From Persicaria tinctoria (lineage: Eukaryota; Streptophyta; Magnoliopsida; Caryophyllales; Polygonaceae), in the NCBI GenBank assembly GCA_037127255.1, contig JBANSL010000002.1:94642519-94706518 (forward strand): a stretch of 64,000 nt of DNA. The letters are read 5' to 3'. The notes below the pieces were generated by a model, which was not told the DNA's origin, ran no database searches, and saw nothing but the letters and a program-made list of their open reading frames with translations. This document shows, piece by piece, positions 1 through 11,325 of the stretch (position 1 is the first letter of the stretch; each line of letters starts with the position of its first letter). The translations under genes were made by a program, and so were the position numbers.

Positions 1-2016
1 ATACGCACAAAGAATCAGAATGCTCAACGATCGATGCAACCTAGCATGGTACTACATGGCATGCTGATCATGAATGCAAGCACCTAGTATATCATGCACC
101 TAAAACAGGGAATAGCTCTATTCAATCTGAGTAAGCTCCGAAGAGACTTACCTGGCGGTGCAGAACAGCAAGACAAGCATTACGATAGATTACAGATCAC
201 CTAGATACATATCATAACGTCCATATAAGTCTACATTTAACCATTCAAGCACTCAAAGCATACATCATTCAACGAGAATAACAACCATATCGCAATCGTC
301 ATTTCTTCAAGTTCAACCACTCATCATGATGCCACATTCCATAAGACCACATCATTATCATCATTCCGTTCCTCCACATTCTTATATTCGCAATAATACT
401 CATATATCCGCATGATCATATGTCTCCAAAGTTCATCATATTAATCATAGCTCATAAGGCATAAGTCAAATGATACGAAATTCTAATGTCTCATCATGTC
501 GTTAGTCATTCATTCATGCTATCAATCCACACAAATCATGATATTAGACAATCATTCACATCAATCATGCTAGTTAGTCATCGAGCACATAATTCCCGAG
601 TTAGTCCCGAAAACCGTTTCAAAATCCGAGTCAAATAGTTAGAATTTCCAACCTTAGGAATATATTCGCCAAATTTCCTTTTCTAAAATCCAAGTATCAT
701 AATATCATATTTTTAAATAACCATGATATAATACCTTTAAATCTCAATAATAATATTTTATTATTTTAAATCTTACATGATATTATATAATATTTTAAAT
801 ACCCTTTTATTAAACACTTTCATAATTATTTCTAAATCCCTTAAAAATCTCAACTATTTTATTTAATAAAATCAGCCTTTTTAAAATCACTAAAACCGAC
901 CCCTTTTCATTTTAAATTACCAAAAACCACCCTTTTATTTGCTAGACCTCCAACCGAATTTTATTTACAAGATAGATCCAATTTGATTTGCTTGGAAGAA
1001 TTAGGCCCACAAGATAGGCCCAATAGATTCGGATCCACAACCCAACCCAACTCCTTTTTGATGTGAACCAGACCAACCCTCATTTTGTTTTAGAAAACCA
1101 CTGAACCGGACCCAAGGGAATTTTTAAAACAAACCGAACCCAGCAAACACTGTTCATCATCTCCCTTGAAGTTTCTGCGTTCGAAATCAGGAGGGAGGGA
1201 GAGAAAGGGAAGCTCACCGAAGGGCCTCGACATCTCGCCGGGGTGCTCCGTCGGAGCCGGATTCATGTCGGAGGCGCGATTTGGCTTCGCCGAGGTCGGA
1301 ACCAACCAAGCGTGGCCTAGGAAGGAAGAAGGAGGTTAAAGGGGGAACCTTTACAAGGTTTTCGATCGGAATCGAAGGATTGAAGGCTTACCGAGGCTTC
1401 TCGGGCGAGACAGGGGTGATGGGCTCGGCGTCAGTGGCTCAGGGCAGCTCCTGGGTTGCTGCTCGGTTCGTCGATGCTGGGAGGAGGAGGCTACTGCTCG
1501 GCGAAACAAAGGAGGTGGAGCCGGTGGCCGTCGGGGGAAGCCGTTGTTGCTCGGATTCTTCTTCAGGAACGGAGGAGCGAGGAGGAGGCTTGGTTTTGTG
1601 ATGTCGGCGACATGGGCGGGTGGAAGCAGTTGCTGGGGTGCCGAAATCAAAAGATAAGAGGAGGGTTTGGTGCTTGAGGGTGTGTTGAGTTGGGTCAAAG
1701 GTCTGATTTTTATGGAGTGTGTGGGAGGGTTTGGGGTACAGATTTCAGATGAGCTAGGGGGCCATAGGGCTTGTTTGTTTGCCATATAAAGAGAGAGAGT
1801 AAGGATGGAGATGAAAAAGAAATTTGTGGGTGTTTCTCCAATTTAAGAAATGGGAAAGTGGTAGGAGATGCTTTTTTTTTTATTTTAGGTCGAAAATTCG
1901 TTTCATGAGTTCTAAAATTCGAGTTAGCTAGTTTTCCGTTAAATTCCGCTTTTAAATTCATTTTTAATTATTATTATTTTTTGAAAAATTATGATTTAAA
2001 ATTCCGAACCTTTACA
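1..2016 (-). mobile_element. Partial LTR, probably Ty3/gypsy, running off the window start
   Basis: Read on the minus strand, this stretch starts with TG at 2016 (TGTAAAGGTTCGG) exactly where a coding exon on the other side is cut. A TATA-like TTTATATGG sits near 1788-1780, followed by a C-rich leader and then GC-rich sequence (about 1150-1680) and AT-rich sequence. This is the usual layout of a long plant gypsy LTR with U3, promoter and R/U5. Open frames here (for example 1351-1785 minus) are low-complexity Pro/Ser-rich and not convincing genes. The other end, PBS and internal domain lie outside the window, so the LTR identity is inference from layout and junction only. Confidence 0.4.
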
Positions 2017-2403
2017 TGAATCTCCTGGAGGAGGCTGCAGAGACAAACACTGAGGAAACCAGGAAGAACCTCCTGGAGGCCGCCGAGAAGCATCAGATCT
2101 TCCTGACTTCCCTCAACCAGGAGAGGAATGCAAATGCCTACAAGATATTGGAGGCAACTGAAAATGGAGAGGAAGAGACCCTGGAGAAGGTAAGTTATCA
2201 AAACTTTAAATAGTTTGATTTAAAATAAGATCGCAAGATTATTTAACTTTTTAAGTATAAATATTTCTGTAGTACCAAAAGAAACAAGTGCAAGTGGAGG
2301 AAGAACTGGCCCAGTACAGGGAGTACGTGACTGACTGCATCAGGGAGGTCTTTGAGGAAGAAGACAAGAGGAGGAGGAAGATTGCAAACTTCTTTGGAAG
2401 ATA
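2017..2403 (+). pseudogene. 3' part of a coiled-coil protein gene, truncated by an LTR
   Basis: Two exons are visible. Exon A (2017-2188) is rich in Glu and Lys and predicts a coiled coil. It ends at a GTAAGT donor. The intron ends at TTTCTGTAG (about 2272). Exon B (2273-2403) opens with YQKKQVQVEEELAQYREYV and ends FFGR then TAA. The apparent ATG at 2016 is an artefact of the LTR's terminal CA joined to the exon; the real 5' exons are missing. Family not recognised. It is convergent with the Ulp1-like gene to the right, an arrangement like the mudrA/mudrB pair of MuDR-type elements, so it could be the tail of a transposase gene. That is inference, because no transposase catalytic region is in the window. 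Confidence 0.55.
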
Positions 2404-2643
2404 AGCAGTCAAGTGCAGGAAGAAGAAGAAGATGAAGAATACAGACTTTACTTTTGAATTATTAATTATATATTTTATATGAAATGTCTGTATTCCTTCT
2501 TAATTTGAAGTCTTTAAGTTTAAAACAATGGTATTTGGGGTTTAAAAAACAATTATGCAGTTGTAATTATGAACATCTATTTCCATGTATTTATAACATA
2601 TGTATTGCAGTATATTTGCCTATGTGATTGAATGGAACAGGTA

Positions 2644-2760
2644 GGTATTTGAAGATGAAGAAAAGAGGAGGAGGATAACTGCAGACGTTCTTAGAAGATA
2701 GGCAATCAAGAGCAAGGGGGAAGGAGGAGATTCAGAAGAAATCATATTTTACTTGTGAAT
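2644..2760 (+). pseudogene. Decayed duplicate of the preceding terminal exon
   Basis: The stretch around 2644-2702 (VFEDEEKRRRITADVLRR then TAG) repeats the end of the exon at 2346-2403 (VFEEEDKRRRKIANFFGR then TAA). The 3' flank is similar too: GCAATCAAGAGCAAGG against GCAGTCAAGTGCAGGA. This is a local tandem duplication of about 295 bp offset, now diverged. No independent function is implied. Confidence 0.6.
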
Positions 2761-2889
2761 AGTTACTGTACTTTTGATTTTTGTAATATTGTAGATTTCA
2801 GTCTATTTGACATGTAACTGTCTTAAAATAAATGTAATCTCAGTTAATATTATAAATATAAACTATGATTTGTTTACACAATATATTGA

Positions 2890-4000
2890 TTTCTATGCAC
2901 AATAAGTTCTTAGGATTGCACAGAACAATATTACAAATGCACAATACAAGTTTACAAGTGCACAATAACAGAATAATAATTGGACTTAAATGTGATATTT
3001 AAACTATATGAAAATAACACAAAGAACAATGGATTGAAAAACCAACAAAAAATATAAATAATAATAGATTTAAAGGCAAGTAAATATTAAAATAACATTA
3101 TATTTAAAATATGCACACTAAAGTGTTATAGTTGCACAAAACGATATTGTGGGCGCACATTTTCTAACATGCATTTTAACACAACACATAATAGATTTGT
3201 AATTGCACAAAAAGATATTACAAGTGCACTACAGGGCAAGTGAAATAAAATTATATTAAAGTGTGAATTCTTAATTCTATAAATTACAAATAAATTAAAA
3301 TAAAATTACTACAACTAAAAAAATAGAGTTAATGAAAATTAGGTAAGTAAAAACACAATGTTACATACGTAAAAAAACAGGTGATAACTTTGCACAATAA
3401 GGCTGTGTAATTGCACAAAACAACAATATGAGTGCACATATTATAGTGGGGACATTTATAACTGCACATAATACAAATATAATTGCACAAAAAACAGATG
3501 CTTTTGCACTATTGCAGGAAAAACACAATGTTACATACATAAAAAAACAGGTGTTGTCATGCACAATAAGGCTGTGTAATTGCACAAAACAACAATATGA
3601 GTGCACATATTATAGTGGGGACATTTATAACTGCACATAATACAAATATAATTGCACAAAAAAGAGATGCTTTTGCACTATTGCAGGAAAAAATAATATA
3701 AAACGCACACAAAGTAAAATATATTGACAAAAATGAAAAATAAAAAATTACATTAAAATAAAATAAAAAATAAGAATCCAGACCAATATAAGAAACCAAA
3801 CAGAAAAAGAGACATCAACCTAAAACCCTGAATAGAAAAGCACTTCGGTTATGAAAAATAGATCATCATATAGCATATGCACAATAGGGTATTCAGGGTG
3901 CACATAATTATCATATAATTGCACATATTAATATTAGGCCAGCACATGGCTATATAGTAAAGTCACAACATAAAGAAGTGTGTGCACGATTAAAATTAAA
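2890..4000. repeat. TGCACA-motif-rich spacer between convergent genes
   Basis: About 25 copies of TGCACA or very close variants (TTGCACAA, GTGCACAT, ATGCACAA) occur here in about 1.1 kb, nearly all in the same orientation, in sequence that is otherwise about 75% A+T. No coding frame is supported; the minus-strand frames at 3361-3799 are simply the motif translated. The spacer lies between the ends of two convergent genes, where regularly spaced binding or RNA-processing motifs might be expected. Function unknown. Confidence 0.6.
3349..3690. repeat. Tandem duplication, about 170-bp unit, two copies
   Basis: Copy 1 (3349-3518) and copy 2 (3519-3690) both open with AAAAACACAATGTTACATAC and close with GCTTTTGCACTATTGCAGG. 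They differ at only a few bases, mainly GTGATAACTTTG against GTGTTGTCATG and one base near the end. The near identity implies a recent duplication within the TGCACA field. Confidence 0.85.
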
Positions 4001-4231
4001 TATAAAACGCATAAAGATTCGAATTCAAGCATTAAAAAAACACAAAAATATTAATAATGTCAACATCACCAAGCGTACAAACATAGAGTAAGATAGACAA
4101 AGGTAACCCAAAAAGGGAATCATAAAGGGTTATACATTACAACACATGTAGAACACAAAATTTGTATACCCTCAAAAGTACGGAATGCCCAGCAAAATAC
4201 TAATGTTTGTTAAATACTCTTTCCTACCAAA

Positions 4232-7200
4232 TCAATCCAACCGCAGTTTTAGAGCTTGAACACCTTTTAAGGTCAAGGATGCATGTGCCTTAGCTTGAGC
4301 TGAAATTTCAGATCGAAGTTCGTTGACATAAGAACAAATTATGTCAGTCATGTACTTCACACGCAGCTTGGAGATGTTCTTGTCAGTCCCGTGGTCAAAA
4401 CCACACTTGAATCCCTTCTCCAAACCCACGAATGCTTCCATATGGCGCATCATGCAAACACCAGAATGGGGACGCTTTTCTTCACCAGCCCAAGGAAGAC
4501 AAATGGGTGATTGCTGAAGCATAGAAACTAATTCTGCCTTCTTTGATAATCCTTTAGACTTCAAATATTTAATCAGGAAATTATGCTGCAAAAAAAAAAA
4601 AAAGAGGAAAATACTATAAATGATAAACTGAAAAATATAAGGAAAAAAACCCGCAAAAGAGTAAAAAAGTGACGTATAAGTATGAAAACTAACCAAATTG
4701 CCAACTGTATATTGGAAGATACAAGTAGAAGCGCGAGTATCACTTGACACATCAAGGAATTGAAGTTCGTGCATTTTTCAGATTAAAGACGACCATGCAA
4801 TAGATTGAGTCGTAATACAAACCAAACACAAACTAACACAAATATAAAGAAAACAAGTCAACAGAAAACAAATAAAGTAAGAAAGAGAGTAGGGGAGATA
4901 AAACAAAAAAAGTATTAAAAAAACAATTACCATATCAACATCTTTCAACCGAATGTGAGGAGCAACAGCTAGTTCAGAGTCAACATGGATACCAAGTTTT
5001 GTGAAACGTTCAGCAAAATCACCTGGAGGGGGGTTGGAGCCAATTTCTGGGAAAAAAATACAAAATAAAGAACAAGGAAATAAACACATGTAGAATGAGA
5101 AAAAAAGTAAGGAACAACAAATACAACTTACAGACGAATCAAGAGATATAAAAAGCCTTGATGGAGAAACATCACTTCTGTATTGTTCTTTGTAATTAAG
5201 GACAGAAGCCCATGCCCTCACAACAGGGAAAGCGACTTCAAAATCTTCTTCAAGTGATTTAAAATCAGCTCTAATAACTTCAACAGACGAATTCTTAAAG
5301 AGAACTTCACTGCAATAGGCAAAGAACAAATTATAAAAAATAAATATAACTCAAATAAACTTAAATATAATAAAATAACTAAAGTAAAAAAAGAAAAAAC
5401 AAAGAAAAAGGGGAAAAAAGGCTTACACATCAGAAGCTGATTTCTTAGACAAATATGCACAAATGCAACGCTCAATGTCAGACACACGCTCACTCACATC
5501 AACAACCCTGGAATTGTAAGGACTCTTCAAGTAATCATCAGGTTTTGAAACCCTCTTACCTCCAACATCTTTCTCATTTTGATCAGCAGGACAACCCCTA
5601 GTAGACCTACGTAAAGGCATGACAACAGGAGATTTTTGCTTCTTTTTATACACTTTAGGGATTACACACTGAATGTCACTTGATGTTGATATGCCTAAAG
5701 AAGAAGCAGCATCTCCACCAGAATATTCTTTGACAATATTGACAACAGAGGAAGGAACACCAGCTAGGGACACCCACGACAACAGACGGTGCATCTCTAA
5801 AATCCTTTTGTGCATCAGCAGTGGACTTGGGTGCAGAGACAAAACCCTTTTGGGCAGACTTGTTAAAATCTTTGGCAATTGCTTCTTCAGAAGATTTTTT
5901 TTGAGATTGAAAAGCAGGATCAGACCCAAATATATCAAAGGATGGCTCATCGGGAAGATTCATAGGCATAGTCCCCTTACCCTTAGACACTGCAGAATCA
6001 CCCTTCTTTCCAGCATCACATTCACTCTCAAAACAACCACCACCAAGCCCACCCCCGGATACATTACCTGCTGAACAAAAAGGTTGATCAGTCTGACCAG
6101 ACGATTGCATCTTACATTTATTAATGTAAGCTAACTCAATTTGTGTAATAGCATCCAAAAACACAGGATTTGACCATAAAGGATCTTGGGATGAAATCCA
6201 ATCAGAAGCAGGAGGGTTGCCAACATTAGAATGGTCTACGATAGGAGAAGCACCCTTAACACCCTCAAACTCCAAACCCATCAGCTTCTTTGCAGCATTA
6301 CTAAGGGTTTTTACCATTTCATTCTCTCTAAATTCAGGAGGAATTTTATCAGCCAAATCAACAAACTCAGATATGAAAGTAGCAAGAGCAGCAGTTTTTT
6401 GAGCAAATGATTGAATAAAATTCTACAAGGGGAAGAACACACACAAACACACACACAAACAAAGATAAACAAAATCAAACAAAACACCATGAATATTATA
6501 AAAAAATAGACTATAAATAAAAAATAGCAGGAACCTCAATAGGAGATGATTTTTTTCCAGAAACTTGTGGATTGTCAGTAGGAGCATCTGAAGGGGCAGC
6601 GCATGGAGATTTGGGGTTATATACAGGAACAGATTGACGTTCCTCAATTCTGCCACGTCCAAAGCCTCCACTGGAAAGATCATCGTTTTCGCGCTGACGA
6701 AGCATAGGTGATGTCAATCCCATAAAAACCGGAAAAGACCGAGTTACTCTCCTCGACGAAGTACTTGAGAATAACTTCACCCTATCAATATACAACAGCT
6801 AACAATGAGGAAGAGGATGATAAACACAAGAGAGGATGATATAATAACAAATCATAAAAGTATTGAATGAAAATGAGAAGGTGAAAAAAGGAAAAACAAA
6901 TACTCACAATGAGGAAGAGAATAGGACCTCTAAACTGACTGGTTTTGTTCTTCTCCCAAATTTTTCTGGAATCAACTAAGCTTTCAAGAACAAAAGCACA
7001 CCAATTCAATTTTTTGAAGTCCTCAGTCCCAGATAAGACTTTAACCAAATTGTGATTAACATTGCCATTTTGGATACTGTCCACAAGAAATGAATCAAAT
7101 AACACAACAAAGTTGATGACAAATTTATCACCGACATCAGCATCAACAACCATATGATCAATAAGAACAGAAGGATTAATGGAATCACCAGCAGAAAACG

Positions 7201-8472
7201 AACTCTTCCACTTCGTAAGAACATCTGACTTCTCTTTAGAAGTTTTCCTACATATCAAATTCTTGCCCATAGGCAAGCCTAATGTAATATGCACATCAAG
7301 CTCAATAATATCTAACCTACTACCATCAGCCAATACCAAGCAACATCGATCGGCATCAAACTGCTCGACCAACCAATGACAAAGACACAAGGGGAGATAC
7401 TGAATTTCCAAATCCAACAAAGAACCAAAACCAATCCGCTTAATACACTCCTTTTGTTTATCAGTAAATCTACCCAATGCACAGACAAACGCACGAGGAT
7501 TTGACCTTGTTTTCAAGGATGGGTATTGATTAGCCCTTCTAACGCGCGACTTCTTAACGAAAACAGCACCAGCCCCAACATCTTGGGGAACATTTGTGGT
7601 TTGGAGGGGCACATCAGAGGCTACTGATTGAACATTAGTCCCTTCAGATTGCAAATTTTCTACAACAGGTGGTTGGCCTTCATTCTCAACAGAAACGTCA
7701 GCTGCTACAGGAACAGCATCAGGTACATAATGTTGGGGATTAGTAGACAAAAATTCAGTGTTAGGGCCTACAGAAGCATCTTTGGATAAACAACCTTCAC
7801 TAGTATCAACTCCCCTTGATTTACGTATTAGAGGGACATTATCTTGTGATTCAACATCAGGTGACACCCCTTCCCCGTCGGATACAGAAAACCTAGGAGA
7901 ATCATGTGCCAGGTCAATAGCTTTAGGAACAGAGCGAGGGGGCCGAGATTTCTTAAAATGTTTTGGTCGATAAGGAACAACAGCTAGATCTTCACCACCA
8001 ACCTTGGACCTTGTTCTTTTCCCTATAAGGAACAAAAAAAAAATATAAACATACAACAAATACTAACGACAACTAAATTGAGCTTAATTAGCAATAAATA
8101 TATAAAATCTACAAAGAATATTAAATGAACACCAAAAACAAACATAAACCGACCAACAAAGAAAGTATAAACACAAATACACAATGAATATTAAGAATAG
8201 CAAACACTTATGATCATAAAAGAGTATAAAACAAAAAGTATGATAACAAAAAACACATAAATCAGAGGAATAACAAAGCGAAACACCTTGAATAAGAAAA
8301 GGAAAAGAACAACTAAACAAATAACAGCAATGAGGCGAAAAATCGCTGAATATAAGGGCAAGACATGAAAATGCACAATTTCGAAGTAAATCGAAACCCT
8401 AACAAACAGGACAACTTAAATAGGAGTGAATAACAACGAACCAGTGCGCGTACCTACTGATGAACTTGACAT
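4232..8472 (-). pseudogene. Ulp1/C48-peptidase-like transposon gene, frameshifted and catalytically dead
   Basis: Splice sites support eight exons: 8472-8454, 8022-6908, 6798-6535, 6422-5427, 5309-5132, 5046-4931, 4832-4694 and 4585-4232. The first exon gives MSSSSV and joins in phase to GKRTRSKVGG. Exon 2 carries a conserved module (about 7500-6910: FTDKQKECIKRIGFGSLLDL, then WLVEQFD and LGLPMG) common in plant transposon Ulp1 proteins, continued in exon 3 by YIDRVKLF and GGFGRG. The last exon has the C48 tail, with MRHMEAF preceded by PHSGV where active members have DCG. Breaks: a frameshift near 5750-5785, a phase mismatch entering exon 6, and another frameshift near 4770. The expected catalytic His is also replaced (DSIYCMVVFNLK). 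It belongs to the surrounding mobile element and is unlikely to make an active protease. Confidence 0.7.
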
Positions 8473-8755
8473 AGTGAAACGAAGAGTACGAACACACAGA
8501 AAAAAGCTCGCCGGAGATCAATGACACAGATGAACGATAAAGCGAACGAGAGAGAGAGAGAAAGGAAGAACGGAGATGACGAGATGATCTAAACGCAACG
8601 GAAAGAGAGGAAACGGGCTTTAACAAAATAAAGCCCAACGAGAAACAGGCTCAGCGCTTCAATTTAACACTAATCCGAGTTCAGTTATGTTAATTAAGGA
8701 GATTTTACACGTTAAGCTCATTTTACACAATAAGGAGTTTTTACATTTGAAGTAA

Positions 8756-8759
<4 letters not shown>

Positions 8760-8840
<81 letters not shown>
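8760..8840. repeat. (TA)n microsatellite, about 80 bp, junction of two elements
   Basis: An uninterrupted TA run of about 40 repeats lies between the GTAAACCC terminus of the Ulp1-bearing element and the AAATAATGGG edge of the next element. Similar shorter TA runs bound the next two element junctions. Confidence 0.95.
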
Positions 8841-8842
<2 letters not shown>

Positions 8843-8846
<4 letters not shown>

Positions 8847-10362
8847 TGGGTAAAATGTGCACAAGGCTTAAGATATACCTTGTGCACAATTGTGGATCAT
8901 TGATCTCTAGAAAATCAATGGATAGATTTATGCCACGTTGATGGGTTTTTTTTAAAAAAAAAGAAAGAAAAGAAAGCCCAATTTCACAATGGTGCGTGCT
9001 CCTCTCATAATAAAACCATCCGATCCCAACCCTCTCTCTGTATCTCCAGTGCTAGGGTTTCGATTTCTTCTCAACACAACCGCCTCCAAATCAACCGGCT
9101 CCGATGACGGCTTCTTCCCCATCCAGGGATCCGATCTGGGTGGCAGAGGTAGGAGCCAATGTCGTCGCCGTCGATTACCGCCGCTTCCCATCGCCACGAT
9201 TGAGGCGCTTCCAGTGCCGCCGACAACAGTTGAGGCGCTTCAAGTGCCGCCCACAAGAGCAGGGGCTCGGTGGGCTGTTGATGTCGGCTCAGGGGCGTGG
9301 ATCTGGCGCCGCTGGGTGGGTGGTGGCCGGAATGGGTGTTGTCGGCGCCAGAGAGGGGATGCGGTGGAGTGTGGGTGCGAATGGAGGGGGATGAGAGGGG
9401 TCTGCGACGGCGGTGGTGTGCTGGTCGGAAGGTGGCGCCTCCTCCTCCCCTCTCAGATTCGAGTTGCTGGGTGGTGGTAGCGCGGTGGCAGCGTGGTGAT
9501 GGCGTCGTCGGTTCTCGGCGTCCCTTCCCTCTTCTAAGATCTGGGCCTCCTCCTCCCCTCTCTCTCAGATCCGGGCGCCCTCTCTCTCAGATCCGGGCGG
9601 TTCCGGTGGTGGGGTGTTCGAATGCAGGGGTATTCTTATTTTTATTTTTTTTCCAGCGGGTGGTCTGGGCTGTGAGGGGTGGTGGGTGGTGGGTGGTGGG
9701 TGGTGGGGGTGGTCCGTTTGAAGGCATTGTGGTTCGAATGCATTCGGTGCGATATTTGTTAATTATTCGGATGAATATGTGAAATTTTGATTGTTAGTGT
9801 TAAGGAGTTGTTATTTATTCGGTGAAATTTGGATTTTTATTCGTCTGCGTATGGAGTTTTCGAATTGACAAATAGCATAAAGCCTCTCATATACGACCAA
9901 ATAATCATTCCTATACCACCGAATACTCATACATTCTATTGAATAATTTCCCAAAAAATATAACTATTTTACCGAATAATATTTCAAAACTGAATGCATA
10001 AAAATTAAATCGGAGTCAAAATGAAAATTGATTGACAAAAAATTAGACATTATTCGGTAGGATATAACAAATTATTCAGTTGAATTGGTAAAATTTGATC
10101 TGAAATGGATGGGAAAATGAAATATAACATTATTCGGTAGATTATGAAACATTATTCGGTGGAATGGACAGATTTTTCAAAATAGCGAAATCGGATCCGG
10201 AAAAAAAAAACGCGTCGGACTTTTTAGGTGGGTTCCACCAGTTTTTTTATTTAAAAAAAAAAGAAACACTCATTTAATCATGGTCTTCCATTTCTTTCAA
10301 TCAAATGCCAGGATTTGTGCACAAAGTACACCCTAAGGGGTGTGCACAAGGGAACCACTCCC
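8843..10362. mobile_element. Non-autonomous TIR element flanked by (TA)n
   Basis: The ends form a degenerate terminal inverted repeat. The left side has TGTGCACAAGG (8856-8866) and CCTTGTGCACA (8878-8888). The right side, read inward, has TGTGCACACCCC, then CTTTGTGCACAAA. Both sides then carry TGG...ATTGAT. Both edges abut TA runs (8760-8840, 10363-10404), as in rice Micron elements, which sit in TA microsatellites. The interior holds a GC-rich gene-like stretch (about 9040-9720) and a 9740-10170 segment with repeated ATTATTCGGT motifs. No transposase is present. Superfamily is uncertain. Confidence 0.55.
9040..9720 (+). other. GC-rich, gene-like insert without a credible ORF
   Basis: Sequence composition jumps from AT-rich to strongly GC-rich. 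It begins like a plant 5' UTR and first exon (CTAGGGTTTCGATTTC then CT-rich and CCG-rich tracts). Short internal duplications are present: GAGGCGCTTC followed by AGTGCCGCC twice at 9198-9260, and CTCTCAGATCCGGGCG twice near 9560-9598. Several overlapping frames are open on both strands only because of low complexity. The simplest reading is a captured and rearranged fragment of host 5' UTR/exon inside the TIR element. Confidence 0.35.
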
Positions 10363-10404
10363 TATATATATATATATGTTATACATATATATATATATAT
10401 ATAT
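10363..10404. repeat. (TA)n tracts at the junction of two TIR elements
   Basis: Two short TA runs (10363-10377 and 10385-10404), separated by GTTATAC, sit between the CCACTCCC edge of the upstream element and the GGTCGCGCTCCGG edge of the downstream one. Confidence 0.9.
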
Positions 10405-10555
10405 GGTCGCGCTCCGGTGAAAACCAATATTGCGGTAGAAACCGTGAGGAGTGATTTGATTGAACGATGCAATACACGCCCACACTCTATTTTAAACGCG
10501 CGTGGATTTTAAAAAATAAATAAAAATAAAGCGTGCGCCTGTAGCAAAAAAAAGG

Positions 10556-10660
10556 CCGAGCGTTCAGATGGTAGAGCAATTCGAACACGGAACCTCTGTA
10601 GCACATTCGGAATTACGTAAAAAACAAGCCTACCGCCAACTGTGCTAAGAAACATCTATG
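10556..10660 (-). pseudogene. tRNA-like (SINE-type) sequence
   Basis: On the minus strand, TTAGCACAGTTGGCGG (10655-10640) resembles a tRNA A box. About 50 nt later comes GGTTCCGTGTTCGAATTGC, resembling a B box. The outer AGATGTT and ACCATCT can pair at six of seven positions like an acceptor stem, but the T stem does not pair. It may be a degenerate tRNA pseudogene or SINE head rather than a working tRNA. Confidence 0.35.
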
Positions 10661-11325
10661 ATTAAAGTGCATCTGTTTAAATATATTTACATTAACAGGT
10701 AAAAAAAATTAATATATTTATTTGTATCCATTTTTATTCATCTTAATTGTCTACCAATTGCAGGTTTTAATATTTGTCAAATTCAATGTATAAATTTTTT
10801 TTATTAGCATATTAGATTTGGATTGATTTTTTTATTTATGAATATGGGTCGAGATTTTTATTTGTAATGGTGGTTCTAGATTTATATAAATGCAAGTTCA
10901 AAGTTTTATAATTGCAAGATCAAGATTTTTTTTTATAAAAAAACTTGAACCTACTTAATAAAATTTTAAAGATATTATTTTATAATTATGGGTTCAAGAT
11001 TTTAAAATCTTGAACCTGCTTATAATATCAAAATATTTTCAAAATCTTTATTATTGTGGGTTGAATATTTTTTTTAAACTATGGTTCAAGATTATTTTTT
11101 TATATTATCTTACCTATAATCAAATTATTAGTTGGTAAGTATGTCATTGTAAGTTTATTATAATATAAAATATTTACAAAATATGTATTATAATATCGAA
11201 ATATTTATTATATTATAATGGTAGGTCCAGTATTTTATAACTATAAGTTTCTGATTTTTTTAATGGTAACTCATGATTTTATAACTATGTGTTCAAGATT
11301 TTATAAATATTGGTTTGAGATTTTT

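Larger units (their letters stand above)
2017..8759. mobile_element. Decayed Mutator-like (Ulp1-bearing) element, left side cut
   Basis: The interval contains a truncated coiled-coil exon on the plus strand, a convergent Ulp1-like gene on the minus strand, and between them an AT-rich spacer packed with TGCACA motifs. On the right it ends abruptly as GTAAACCC against an 80-bp (TA)n tract. Reading inward from that edge gives GGGTTTACTTCAAATG. The matching left terminus is not visible because an LTR interrupts the element at 2016/2017. Plant MULEs that carry Ulp1-like protease genes (for example Kaonashi in rice) are established; assigning this copy to them is inference from the protein family. 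Confidence 0.5.

Noticed and set aside
1351..1785. 144-codon minus-strand frame and neighbouring frames in the GC-rich part of the LTR
   Set aside because: Pro/Ser/Arg low complexity, overlapping open frames on both strands, no domain, and located in LTR leader sequence.
3361..3799. Minus-strand frames of about 80 codons with repeated FCAI/CALIL peptide
   Set aside because: They are the TGCACA motif and the 170-bp duplication translated; no start context or conserved features.
8659..8889. Frames containing long Ile-Tyr runs (also 14465-15023)
   Set aside because: Translations of (TA)n microsatellites.
8952..9782. Overlapping frames of 60-163 codons on both strands
   Set aside because: Low-complexity GC-rich sequence with mutually overlapping frames; no domain or splice-supported gene.
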